DNA of 64,000 nucleotides from Novosphingobium sp. IK01 (GTDB taxonomy: Bacteria > Pseudomonadota > Alphaproteobacteria > Sphingomonadales > Sphingomonadaceae): contig NZ_BTFW01000002.1 of the NCBI RefSeq assembly GCF_033242265.1, forward strand, positions 1 to 64,000, written 5' to 3'. The notes below the pieces were generated by a model. It was not told the DNA's origin, did no database searches, and was given only the letters and a program-made list of their open reading frames with translations. A program made the translations under genes and the position numbers. Positions 37,095 to 45,276 of this stretch are shown here, piece after piece (position 1 is the first letter of the stretch; each line of letters begins with the position of its first letter).

Positions 37095-37808
37095 TCAGGG
37101 CTTTTGAGCGATCAGGGCCATGACGGTTTGCTTGCCATCCATCCAGGCCGCGGCGGTAGGGCTTCGCCAGGCAATCATGTCATGGATGCGCTGATAGTCG
37201 TCGGCCAGATTTCGGGTAAAGACTGGCTCATGATGGGCAATCCGGTTGCGCAGGTGCCGGATGGCCTGAAGATCGGCATAGGCTTGCGCCCGGCATAGGG
37301 GAATGGCCTGTGCGAGCGGATCCCAAGAAAAGAACGTCCGGAAATGCGCGTTCCAAAGTCGGCTATCCTGGCCGGCTGTGAAGATGTTTTCCCAGAAGGC
37401 AAATTTGAGTTCAGCAATGATCTTGCCGGTTGTGGGCAGCCTGTGCGCGCAGACCTGAAGATCATCGGCCGGATTGTAGCGAAATTTGCTCTTCGGGCGT
37501 GGCAAGCTGCGGATAAAACCGTTGTTCCACGGCCAGTTTGCACCATGGACAGCCTCGATCGCTTCAGCGATCCCGTTGCGCACCGCCACTTCGCAGACCT
37601 GGAGCGGCACGATCAGGGCCGAGGATATATCCAGATTCCACGCATAGAGTTCGAGCGCCATTTCCCGGTCATTGCCCATGGCCTGAAGGTAGGTGGCGAA
37701 ACGCGGGGCGGAGATGACGCCTGGCAGATCCTGAAGCTCGGCGGGAGAGAAAGGCAACGTCGCTATCCTGTCTGCGCACGGTATTGACGAACCCGTCAAC
37801 ACCACCAT
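37095..37808 (-). CDS. Abi-like HEPN protein
   Basis: A 237-aa protein of the Abi_2-like type. It contains LQVCEVAVRNGIAEAIE, a central FAFWENIF, and the HEPN-type RNase motif HLRNRIAHHEPVF near residue 187 (R-x4-H). HEPN Abi proteins are RNA-cleaving abortive-infection effectors or toxins. No antitoxin gene is adjacent, so it may act alone or be controlled in another way. The start is uncertain: the ATG at 37808 is used, but homology seems to begin about 20 residues later at FSPAELQDLPG. Confidence 0.78.
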   Translation of the reverse strand: MVVLTGSSIPCADRIATLPFSPAELQDLPGVISAPRFATYLQAMGNDREMALELYAWNLDISSALIVPLQVCEVAVRNGIAEAIEAVHGANWPWNNGFIRSLPRPKSKFRYNPADDLQVCAHRLPTTGKIIAELKFAFWENIFTAGQDSRLWNAHFRTFFSWDPLAQAIPLCRAQAYADLQAIRHLRNRIAHHEPVFTRNLADDYQRIHDMIAWRSPTAAAWMDGKQTVMALIAQKP

Positions 37809-37868
37809 ATAAGAGGCTCTCGGCTTTGAGAACGCGGGCTAACGCCCCCCCTCATCGTCTAAGGAAAT

Positions 37869-37896
37869 AAAAGGCCCGCCGAAAGGCGGGCCTTTT
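37869..37896. terminator. Strong bidirectional terminator
   Basis: AAAAGGCCCGCC pairs perfectly with GGCGGGCCTTTT around a GAAA tetraloop, with A-rich and T-rich flanks on either side. It ends the minus-strand operon 39605-38062 and isolates the Abi gene downstream. Confidence 0.9.
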
Positions 37897-37977
37897 ATTT
37901 TTCTGCGCAAACACCGCAAATTTCCACCATCATGGGCAAACCGATAGAGCGCCGCGCAGCGGCTCCCTCTTCATTCT

Positions 37978-38018
37978 GTCCTTGTGGCGGCGCGCGTAAC
38001 GCGCGCCGCCACAAGGAC
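37978..38018. repeat. Perfect 41-bp palindrome
   Basis: 20-bp arms starting GTCCTTGTGGCGGCGCGCGT (37978-37997) and its exact complement (37999-38018) flank a single central A. There is no T-run, and a separate conventional terminator lies 80 nt away. It could extrude as a cruciform or fold as a hairpin on the transferred strand. Confidence 0.9.
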
Positions 38019-38061
38019 GCGCCGCGCCCAGCGGCACAGCATGGGCGCGGCGTCTCCATCA

Positions 38062-38298
38062 TTATGGCGAAATCACTTCTATGATGCCGCGCCCCTCGCG
38101 GATGACGGGCCGCCCGAAATCATCGGTTTCCGGCTTGCGCCAGTGATAGGCAAAGCGGCCCGCCTCGCCCGCGATCGGCGTCACCGTGTAGGCGATCCGT
38201 TTGGATTGACCGGAAGTCCAGCCCTTGCCGATGATCTCGGCAAGGTGGCGCTTGTTGGTCGCGGTCAGGTGAAGGCCCTCGATCAGACAGATTTGCAT
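38062..38298 (-). CDS. Small unknown leading-region protein
   Basis: A 78-aa protein (start MQICLIEGLHLTATNKRHLA) with mixed alpha/beta character and no recognised motif; ends GRGIIEVISP. It is the last gene of the 39605-38062 minus-strand operon, 13 nt after its upstream neighbour. Small proteins of this kind are typical of plasmid leading regions. Function unknown. Confidence 0.65.
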   Translation of the reverse strand: MQICLIEGLHLTATNKRHLAEIIGKGWTSGQSKRIAYTVTPIAGEAGRFAYHWRKPETDDFGRPVIREGRGIIEVISP

Positions 38299-38311
38299 GG
38301 GTCCACCTCGA

Positions 38312-39100
38312 TCAAAACGCGAAAGCGGCTTGGCCGCTCACCTCGGTATAACTGGTGGCCGGTCCAGCGGTGAAGCGATCCCGGCCAAGCTGGGTCCATT
38401 GCAGGAATCCGGCCCGATCATGGGAAAACCAACCGTCCTCGATGCCGTGAATGATGGCCCAAGCCTGCTCTTCAGCGACGATTCCGGGGCCGATATTGAT
38501 GGGCCAAAATTCAGAGCCGCTGTCCTGCCTGCACAGGCTGGGCGCAGAAAACTGGCGGATGATGACCGCCCGGTCATCGGGTTCGCACGCGCCCAGCTCG
38601 CGCATGATATGGCGGGCTTGGCCAATGGTGATATAGCCCTTGCCCGCCCTGCTTTCGTGGTGCGAATGACGGCACCCATAAACGACAGCGCGAAAGATCG
38701 AAGCCGGATCGGTAAAGTGCTGCGTCTCGATCAGTTCGCCCACCAAGCCTTCGCAGATAAGATCCACGGCGTGAAACCATGCCCCTTTGCCCCGCTCGGT
38801 GTAACCGTATGCGTTGGTGATCCCTTCGTGCGCCACCTCGATCCCCAGCGCCTCGACGTGCTGCACGAAAGGATGCGCGGCAAGGCCGGGGTGCATCAAA
38901 CCAATTTTACGCGGCTCGCCCTTCTCCGGCCGGATGACTTCGAGCGGCCCCCGGAACAAGCGCGAAGGCAGATTCCACGGGGAAGGAAGGGGGAAGCCTT
39001 GGGGCACATGAAGCGCCCCGTTGATGTCCAAAAGAAAGCTGTTGGCGGCAAGGCCAGCGGCAACGATCTGGTCGCCCAGCGTGTCGGTCGCGGCGCTCAT
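38312..39100 (-). CDS. Unknown leading-region protein
   Basis: A 262-aa soluble protein, unrecognised. It contains a Cys/His cluster (RAVVYGCRHSHHESRAGKGY) that could bind metal, and a C-terminal IVAEEQAWAIIHGIEDGWFS segment. Coupled to the gene upstream by a 4-nt overlap (ATGA). No catalytic family can be assigned. Confidence 0.7.
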   Translation of the reverse strand: MSAATDTLGDQIVAAGLAANSFLLDINGALHVPQGFPLPSPWNLPSRLFRGPLEVIRPEKGEPRKIGLMHPGLAAHPFVQHVEALGIEVAHEGITNAYGYTERGKGAWFHAVDLICEGLVGELIETQHFTDPASIFRAVVYGCRHSHHESRAGKGYITIGQARHIMRELGACEPDDRAVIIRQFSAPSLCRQDSGSEFWPINIGPGIVAEEQAWAIIHGIEDGWFSHDRAGFLQWTQLGRDRFTAGPATSYTEVSGQAAFAF

Positions 39101-39360
39101 TGGCCTACCCCCGAAATGATCGCGCCGAAACCAAAACCCTCGGCAGCGTCCTCAATGGTGGTCTCAAGGCCGTCAAAATCTTCCTCCGGCCCCAAAAGGT
39201 CTGCAATCTCGATGACGGTGGCAAGATCCGCGCCGTGGTTCTCTGCCAAGTCTTTGATGTAACCGAAGCGGTCAAAATTGCCCTCCTCCTCATAGCGCGA
39301 AAGGTCGATGGTCCGTGCAGCGTTGAGCCGGAGAATGGTTGCGAGCGGGGTGCCGGTCAT
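39097..39360 (-). CDS. Small acidic protein of the leading region
   Basis: An 87-aa acidic protein (start MTGTPLATILRLNAARTIDL, Glu/Asp-rich C-terminal half). The high negative charge and small size recall DNA-mimic anti-restriction proteins, but no specific family is recognised. Overlaps both neighbours by 4 nt, so it is translationally coupled. Confidence 0.65.
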   Translation of the reverse strand: MTGTPLATILRLNAARTIDLSRYEEEGNFDRFGYIKDLAENHGADLATVIEIADLLGPEEDFDGLETTIEDAAEGFGFGAIISGVGQ

Positions 39361-39605
39361 GCGCTCAACTCCGCATAAGTGGCGCTGCATTCATAGCGGA
39401 TCGCATCGCCATCCCACATGGGGCCGATCAAGCCTGTGAATTTGGGCGCGCCTTGAAGCTCTTGTCGCTGGCTCGCATTGCTGTTGAAGCCCCGGCACCG
39501 AAAACCCTCGACGGCGGCGCGGGCGGCCACGATCTGCGCGCTGGCTCCCTCGATTTCGATCGTGCGGAAACCTTGCTGAGCGGTCTGATAAATGCGGATT
39601 TTCAT
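39357..39605 (-). CDS. Small unknown protein, first gene of its operon
   Basis: An 82-aa protein (start MKIRIYQTAQQGFRTIEIEG) with a beta-rich N-terminus; ends ECSATYAELSA. It opens a four-gene minus-strand operon and has hairpin element A copy 2 about 100 nt upstream, as the ParB-like and ArdC genes do. Function unknown. Confidence 0.68.
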   Translation of the reverse strand: MKIRIYQTAQQGFRTIEIEGASAQIVAARAAVEGFRCRGFNSNASQRQELQGAPKFTGLIGPMWDGDAIRYECSATYAELSA

Positions 39606-39706
39606 ACGCTTGTTTCCCTTTCTCTTTTGATGGAGCCGAAGGCGATGGCGTCCATCGACTTCTGCCCGCTGGCGAAGTGGGTCGGGGAATGGCGCAAACA
39701 CGGGCT

Positions 39707-39778
39707 GGTCGCGGGGGAGGGGGATCACCCATCCTGCACGGAGCGTAGCGAAGGAAGGATGGGGAAACCCCTGCGACC
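39707..39778 (-). repeat. Hairpin element A, copy 2
   Basis: GGTCGCGGGGG (39707-39717) and CCCCTGCGACC (39768-39778) pair with one wobble. It is homologous to copies 1 and 3 over about 200 nt (39632-39830), including GGCGATGG-GTCCATCG upstream and CCACCAAGCG downstream. It ends 102 nt before the ATG at 39605. The rest of 39606-40058 contains one more stem-loop (39923-39959) and no gene. Confidence 0.75.
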
Positions 39779-39922
39779 ACCAAGCGGAGCGCGGCACGCG
39801 CGCAGACGGCTTGGCCCTTGCGCCAGGGGGCCGGAACAGGCCCCGGAGCTTCACAAACAACGCGACGGAATAGCCGTCTCCGCTTGCGCTGGAGCCAAGG
39901 CGACGATTTACCATAGAGGCGG

Positions 39923-39959
39923 AATACGGCGGCGGGGGCAACGCTACCGCCGCCGTATT
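39923..39959. terminator. GC-rich stem-loop after ardC
   Basis: AATACGGCGGCGG pairs perfectly with CCGCCGCCGTATT around an 11-nt loop, about 100 nt past the ArdC stop. There is no U-run on the minus strand. A terminator or a structured element; the former fits its position. Confidence 0.5.
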
Positions 39960-40058
39960 ACGCCGGCAAATCACGATCTATGGGGCAATTGTGGTCATGG
40001 TTTTTGTCTTTCCCTCCTGATGAAAGGAGGGCGACAGGGGCCGCCCTCCGGGATGACG

Positions 40059-40997
40059 TCAGGCGGCAATGGCCTGCGCGGGCGTGTCTACGTGTGAAAG
40101 GATCAGCTCGCTTGCGGCTTGCGCAGCGGTTGCGGCGCGGAAAATGGCCCGCTTGTCGTTACGCAAGGCGGTCAACCAAGAGGCAACATAAGCGGCGTGA
40201 TCCTCACGCTCAGTCGGTTCCATCCCAAGTTGCGCGCAAAGCATGGCTGCGCCGACTTCGGCAATAAGCTCTTCCTCCGCCCTGATTTCTCGCGATTTCC
40301 CGTAATCGCGCAGGGTTTCGCGGGCGAGGCGCTTGGCGTGGCCGGTGCTATGCACGGCTTCGTGCGCAAGGGTCGCATAGAAGGCATTGCCGCTTTCAAA
40401 GTCAGCAAAGGCGGGCATCTGGATGTGGTCGGCAGCGGGGCTGTAATAGGCGCTCGATCCGCCCTCGGCGTAGGGCACGGGCCAGCGGGCAAATGCCGCA
40501 TCAAGATCAGCGTCCCGCTGATCGCGGTTCTTGATCTCGATCCGGGGCACGGGGTACTTGCTCATATCGAGACCATCGATTTGCTCGACGTTGAAAACGA
40601 CATACTTTTTCAGGAATTTACGGGTTGCTTCCTCGCCCTCGCTGGTGGTGACAGGCTCGCCGGTTTCCCCATCCTTGGGGGTGAAAGTTCCGGCATGAAC
40701 GACAAGATTGCCCTTCTCCCCCTTGCGAACCTGCCCGCCCAGCTCGGCGGCTTGGCGGTAGGTCATCCAATAGGGGTTAATGAAACCGCGCGTCATAGCG
40801 GCGGTCCAGAGCAAAAGGATATTGATACCGCGATAGGCGGTGCCCTCATGCCGCAAGGGCAGGGTTGCAGCGCCGGAAGCCCAACGGGGCGACCACGGGC
40901 GCGTGCCAGCTTCCAGCATGGCGATAATCTGGGCGGTGACTTCCTCGTAAACATCGGCGCGGGGGGCAGTGTTCTGGCGGGTGGTCTTGCGGGTCAT
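40059..40997 (-). CDS. ardC: Anti-restriction protein ArdC
   Basis: A 312-aa ArdC-type protein. The N-terminal ssDNA-binding domain (DUF1738-like, with RPWSPRW and YRGINILLLWTAA) precedes a zincin-like metallopeptidase domain with HEAVHSTGH (HExxH, about residue 213) and the downstream Glu in EELIAEVGAAML. ArdC protects incoming plasmid DNA from restriction and is characteristic of leading regions. Hairpin element A copy 3 lies 97 nt upstream of its ATG. Confidence 0.93.
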   Translation of the reverse strand: MTRKTTRQNTAPRADVYEEVTAQIIAMLEAGTRPWSPRWASGAATLPLRHEGTAYRGINILLLWTAAMTRGFINPYWMTYRQAAELGGQVRKGEKGNLVVHAGTFTPKDGETGEPVTTSEGEEATRKFLKKYVVFNVEQIDGLDMSKYPVPRIEIKNRDQRDADLDAAFARWPVPYAEGGSSAYYSPAADHIQMPAFADFESGNAFYATLAHEAVHSTGHAKRLARETLRDYGKSREIRAEEELIAEVGAAMLCAQLGMEPTEREDHAAYVASWLTALRNDKRAIFRAATAAQAASELILSHVDTPAQAIAA

Positions 40998-41093
40998 GTG
41001 CTTGTTTCCCTTCCTCGATGGAGCCCAAGGCGATGGCGTCCATCGGCTTCTGCCCGCTGGCGAAGCCGGGGGGGTTGAACCGGCATGAGGGCT

Positions 41094-41165
41094 GGTCGCG
41101 GGGGAGGGGGATCACCCGTCCTGCACGAAGCGCAGCAAAGGAAGGGTGGGGACACCCCCGCGACC
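41094..41165 (-). repeat. Hairpin element A, copy 3
   Basis: Perfect arms GGTCGCGGGGG (41094-41104) and CCCCCGCGACC (41155-41165) enclose an inner hairpin (ATCACCCGTCCT with AGGAAGGGTGGGGA). It lies 97 nt upstream of ardC. The conserved block spans 41018-41220. Confidence 0.78.
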
Positions 41166-41268
41166 ACCAAGCGAAGCGCGGCACGCGCGCAGACGGCCTG
41201 GCCCTTGCCGGGAAGGGGGGAGGCCGCCCCCCTTGATCTGGAAAAGGAAATGTGGCCGCCCTGGCGGC

Positions 41269-41369
41269 CTCAGCTTCGAGCGAGGATCGTTGCCCGCATG
41301 GGACGAAACCGCTCGGCGGGTTCGGTCGGAACGCAGTGGAGATAGAGCCGTGCTGCCAAGCCGCTCCCG
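41269..41369 (+). repeat. Intergenic repeat B, copy 3
   Basis: A full-length copy of the repeat at 34621, containing GAGCGAGGATCGT, GGGACGAAACCGC, GGGTTCGGTCGGA and GGAGATAGAGCCGTGC. It is located between the ssb stop (41381) and hairpin element A copy 3. Confidence 0.72.
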
Positions 41370-41380
41370 CTTGGGAAAAA

Positions 41381-41701
41381 TTACTGCTCGCCGCCTGCCT
41401 TTGCCAGGACAGAGAAGGTGTCAGCAATCAATTCCGTCCGATAGGCAATCTCGTTGCCCTCCCCGTGGCTGGTTTCGCGCATTCGTCCAGTGATGTGAAC
41501 CAGATCGCCTTTGTCAGCACCCTCAATCTGCTCACGGACATTCGAGAAGCCGACCACGCTGTTCCAATGAGGGTCGCTCTTCCACCCGTCGCCATCACGG
41601 CGGTTGTAATTGGCCGCGACGGTGACATAGATCACCTTGTCGCGCGGCGTGATCTTGCCGATCCGGCCGATGATCCGAAACTCAGCGATGTTCTGCGGCA
41701 T
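41381..41701 (-). CDS. ssb: Single-stranded DNA-binding protein (SSB-like), copy 2
   Basis: A 106-aa OB-fold protein (AEFRIIGRIGKITPRD, then HWNSVVGFSNVREQ and GDLVHITGRMRET). It is a paralogue of the SSB at 24308 but clearly diverged. It ends LAKAGGEQ, again without an acidic interaction tip. The Tn3 inverted repeat starts only 28 nt upstream of the ATG, so its native promoter has been displaced and expression probably depends on the transposon side. Confidence 0.85.
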   Translation of the reverse strand: MPQNIAEFRIIGRIGKITPRDKVIYVTVAANYNRRDGDGWKSDPHWNSVVGFSNVREQIEGADKGDLVHITGRMRETSHGEGNEIAYRTELIADTFSVLAKAGGEQ

Positions 41702-41728
41702 GGTCCACTCCCTTGGCTAATCCACGAT

Positions 41729-41766
41729 GGGGTGACTACACGAAAGTGACGTATCTGCACGGTAAG
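41729..41766 (+). repeat. Terminal inverted repeat of Tn3-family transposon 1
   Basis: 38 bp starting GGGGTGACTACACGAAAGTG and ending in the Tn3-typical CGGTAAG stretch, just outside the tnpA stop. No matching right-hand copy was found up to 48200, so the element seems to have lost that end. Confidence 0.65.
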
Positions 41767-41785
41767 GGCGAACGGATAGCGAACG

Positions 41786-44297
41786 TCACGCGGCGAGCAG
41801 GGATCGGACGGCGCGCAGCGGCCGCAAGGCATCCGGATCGGGCCGGTCTTCTACATTCCAGCTATAGTCGCCGGTCAGCGAGATATGCTCCCAGCCCAAC
41901 GGCGCGACGTGGCGCGCGATTTCGTCGGGCGTGCCGATGTCCGCCAGCGCCACTTCAAGATAGCGGGTGTTCCACAAGATGATGGCGGCGACGAGCAGGT
42001 TGAGGCCGGATGCGCGATAGGTCTGGTTCTCGAACCGCCGATCACGCAGCTCGCCGAGCTGGTTGAAGAAGATCGCGCGGGCGAGCGCGTTGCGGGCTTC
42101 GCCCTTATTGAGGCCCGCCTGGGTGCGCCGGCGCAGGTCGATGTCGCGCAACCAGTCGAGCATGAAGATCGAGCGTTCGAGACGGCCAAGCTCGCGCAAC
42201 GCGAGGGCTAGTCCATTCTGTCGCGGATAGGCGGACAGGCGGCGTAGCATCGCTGAAGCGGTGCCGGTGCCGGTGCGGATCGATGTGGCGAACCGCAGCA
42301 GTTCGTCCCAATGCGCTGCGACATGACCCAATGCGATCGGTTCGCCCGTCATGCCGGCGAGCAAGGGGCCTGCTTCCTGGCCGGGAAGCAGGTGCAAACG
42401 ACGTTCCTTGATGTCGCGCAGGCGTGGCGCGAAACGGTAGCCGAAGAAGGGCATGAGGCCGAACACATGGTCCGATGCCCCGCCTGTATCGGTGTAGTGC
42501 TCCTCGATTGTCAGGCCGGTCTGCTGATATAGCAAGCCATCCAGCACATAGGGAGCTTCGCCGGCGGTCGCCGCGATTACCCGGGTCGCGAAGGGGCCAT
42601 ATCGATCCGAGACATGGGTGTAGAAGGCAACGCCCGGTTCGTTGCCGCTGCGCGCGTTGATGTCGCCGATCGCGGCCCCGCGACCACCGGCATGAAATTG
42701 CTGTCCGTCGCTCGACGAGGTGGTGCCGTCTCCCCACAGCGCGGCGAGCGGCATGGCACGATGGGCGTCGATCAGCCTTCCCAGCGCTTCGCCATAGGCG
42801 GCCTCGCTGATGTGCCAGTCGTGGAGATGGGCGAGCTGACGCAGGCTTGCGCCCCGGCAGGTTTCCGCCATGCGCGTGAGGCCGAGATTGATGCCATCGG
42901 CAAGGATGACGGTGAGCAGCGCATTGCGGTCGTCGGCCTCCCGGCCCGAACGCCGATGGATGAAGCATTCGCTGAACCCGGTCCAGGCATCGACCTCAAG
43001 CAGGAGATCGGTGATCTTCACGCGCGGCAGTCGGTCGTAGGCAGCGCGACGGGCAATCTCGGTGGCGGGTGGCGTTGCCGCCTTCAGCGGCGAGATGATA
43101 AGGCCGCTTTCGTTAAGCCTGACCTGGGGCAGCTCGCCCTGTCGGGCGAGGACCGTCACCTGTTCGATCGCCGTGTCGAGCCTGGCGCGCCTTTCCTCGA
43201 TATGACGATCGAAGTCCGTTTCGATGGCGAGCGGCAACGGCCCCTTCTCGCGAAGCGCGTCGAAGGTGGCCGACGGGATGAGGTAGCTATCGAAATCGCG
43301 GAACTGGCGGCTTCCCGAGACCCATATGTCTCCCGCTCGCAACCGCTCCCGTAGCTGGGCCAAGGCGCATAGTTCATAGGCGGCGCGATCGACGATGCCG
43401 TCCCGCAGGACGAACGGCCGCCATGCGGAGGGCACAAAGCGCAGCGGCACGCGATCAGGCAAGCGCCGTTTGCCGGTCCGGTATAGCTCCGCGATGATGG
43501 TAAGCGCCGACAGGAGTCCCTGCACCGCACCGGCGCCGCGAAATTCGAAGGTGTTGAGAAAGGCACCGGCAAAGAGCTTCACCGTGCGATGCCGCTCGAT
43601 CAATTCGGAGGTGCGATCGACGGTTTCCGGTCGCCCGAGCACTTCGGCCTGCTCGACGGCCACGGCGAAGCGCTGCCAGTCCAGCGCCTCGATCTGCGCC
43701 AGAGAATCCACGCCCTTGCTGCGCGCGTCGATGAGGAGGCGGCAAGACCCCGTGAGCGTCCGGAGGTGGCCTTGCAACTCGCGCACCGTCTTGACGGCTT
43801 TGTCGCGGGTCCGGTTCTCGGCGCGGCGCGCCATGCTGCCCAACAGCTTGTCGAACATCGTCAGGGTGGCGTCGGTCAGGCTTTCCTCAAGGCGGATGCC
43901 GGTTGCCGCCAGCGTCGCATGGCGGCGCAGGGCATTGAGTTCGCCAAGGTGCTGGGGTGTGATGCGACTGCCTTCGTCCGCCAGCCTGTCAAAAGTCAAA
44001 GCCGGGATCATGTCGGCACGGGCGCGATCGAGGCCCAGCGCGCGGATATAGGCGAGCCGTTCGATCAGGCGCAGGATGTTGCGCGCTGCCGGCGATTGTG
44101 GCGCATTGCGCAGCCAGGATAGCCATGTCGCGGCCTGCCCCGTCCGTCGCGCCAGCAAATCGTCCAGACCCTGTAGCGTGTCGGGCCGCAGGCCGTTCGT
44201 CAGCACTTCATAGGTGAGCTGTTCGGCCTGTTGACGCGCCCGTCGCAGCACCGCTTCGAGAATCAATGGAGAAGGCAGGAAGATCTGCCGGCGCCGG
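41786..44297 (-). pseudogene. tnpA: Tn3-family transposase TnpA, 5' end lost
   Basis: About 835 codons remain of a DDE transposase that normally has about 970-1,000. The open frame runs back to the IS21 boundary at 44297 (RRRQIFLPSPLILEAVLRR). Catalytic elements are present: LWGDGTTSSSDGQQF, FATRVIAATAGEAPYVLDGL and the final RNALARAIFFNQLGELRDR region. The N-terminal DNA-binding domain is missing because the adjacent IS21-family insertion removed it, so transposition by this copy is unlikely. Confidence 0.9.
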
Positions 44298-44460
44298 TGT
44301 CAACACCGGGATAAAAACGGGCCAGGCACCGGTTTAAAAAGGGGCCAGTTGGGTTGAATAAAAAGCCCCATGGTTGAGGCTGGACAGCATCGGCAGCGGG
44401 GAAGCGGCTGTAGCGGAGCGGAAGCCGATTTCCCGCTGCCGATGGCCGCCTTTTGTCAGA

Positions 44461-45276
44461 TCATTTTGCCTCCCCCTTGTCCTTCTGGCGCTTGCGGCTG
44501 CTGGTGAGGCGGAAGCTGTCACCATTCATCTCGAGGATGTGCACGTGGTGGGTCAGGCGGTCGAGCAGGGCGCCAGTCAAGCGCTCGGACCCGAACACCG
44601 ATGTCCATTCATCGAAGGGCAGATTGCTGGTGATCAGCGTGCTGCCGCGTTCATACCGCTGGCTGAGCACCTCGAACAGCAATTCACCGCCCACTGCGGT
44701 GAAGGGCACATAGCCCAGCTCGTCGAGGATCAGCAGTTTCACCGAGGCCAGATGCTTTTGCAGGCTGCGCAGTCGCCGTTCGTCGCGCGCCTCCATCAAG
44801 TCATGGACCAGCGCCGCAGCGGTGGTGAAGGCCACGCTGTGCCCCTTCTGGCAAGCGGCCAGTCCCAGCGCGAGGGCGGTGTGGGTCTTGCCGGTACCGC
44901 TGGGGCCCAGCGCAATGACATTGCGCTGCCGCTCGATCCATTCTCCGCGCGCCAGTTCCAGCACCAGCGCCTTGTTCAGTGATGGCTGGGCTGCAAAGTC
45001 GAAGGTGTCAAAACTCTTGGTATGCGGGAACCTGGCCATGCGGATGCGACGCTCGACCATCCGGCGTTCACGGTCGATGCGCTCCAGTTCGCACAGGCGC
45101 AGCAGATAGCGCGGGTAATCGGCCCGATCCTGCGCGGCCTCAAACGCGACCTTCTCATATTCGCGCGCGAAGGATGGCAGCTTGAGTGCTTTGAGGTGGT
45201 TTGCCAGCAGCACGGCGGGCGGCACGCTGGTTGGTTCTGCCTCGATGACCGGCAGCGGCATCATGGGATCGCTCAT
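44461..45276 (-). CDS. istB: IS21 helper ATPase IstB
   Basis: A 271-aa AAA+ DnaA/DnaC-like ATPase that assists IS21 integration. Walker A is GPSGTGKTHTALAL and Walker B LLILDELGYVPF, followed by STLITSNLPFDEW (sensor 1). Length is normal. Overlaps the istA stop by 4 nt. Confidence 0.95.
   Translation of the reverse strand: MSDPMMPLPVIEAEPTSVPPAVLLANHLKALKLPSFAREYEKVAFEAAQDRADYPRYLLRLCELERIDRERRMVERRIRMARFPHTKSFDTFDFAAQPSLNKALVLELARGEWIERQRNVIALGPSGTGKTHTALALGLAACQKGHSVAFTTAAALVHDLMEARDERRLRSLQKHLASVKLLILDELGYVPFTAVGGELLFEVLSQRYERGSTLITSNLPFDEWTSVFGSERLTGALLDRLTHHVHILEMNGDSFRLTSSRKRQKDKGEAK

Noticed and set aside
37095..37808. Abi gene as part of a two-gene toxin-antitoxin pair
   Set aside because: No adjacent co-directional small gene; the neighbours are a repeat element on one side and a terminator plus palindrome on the other.
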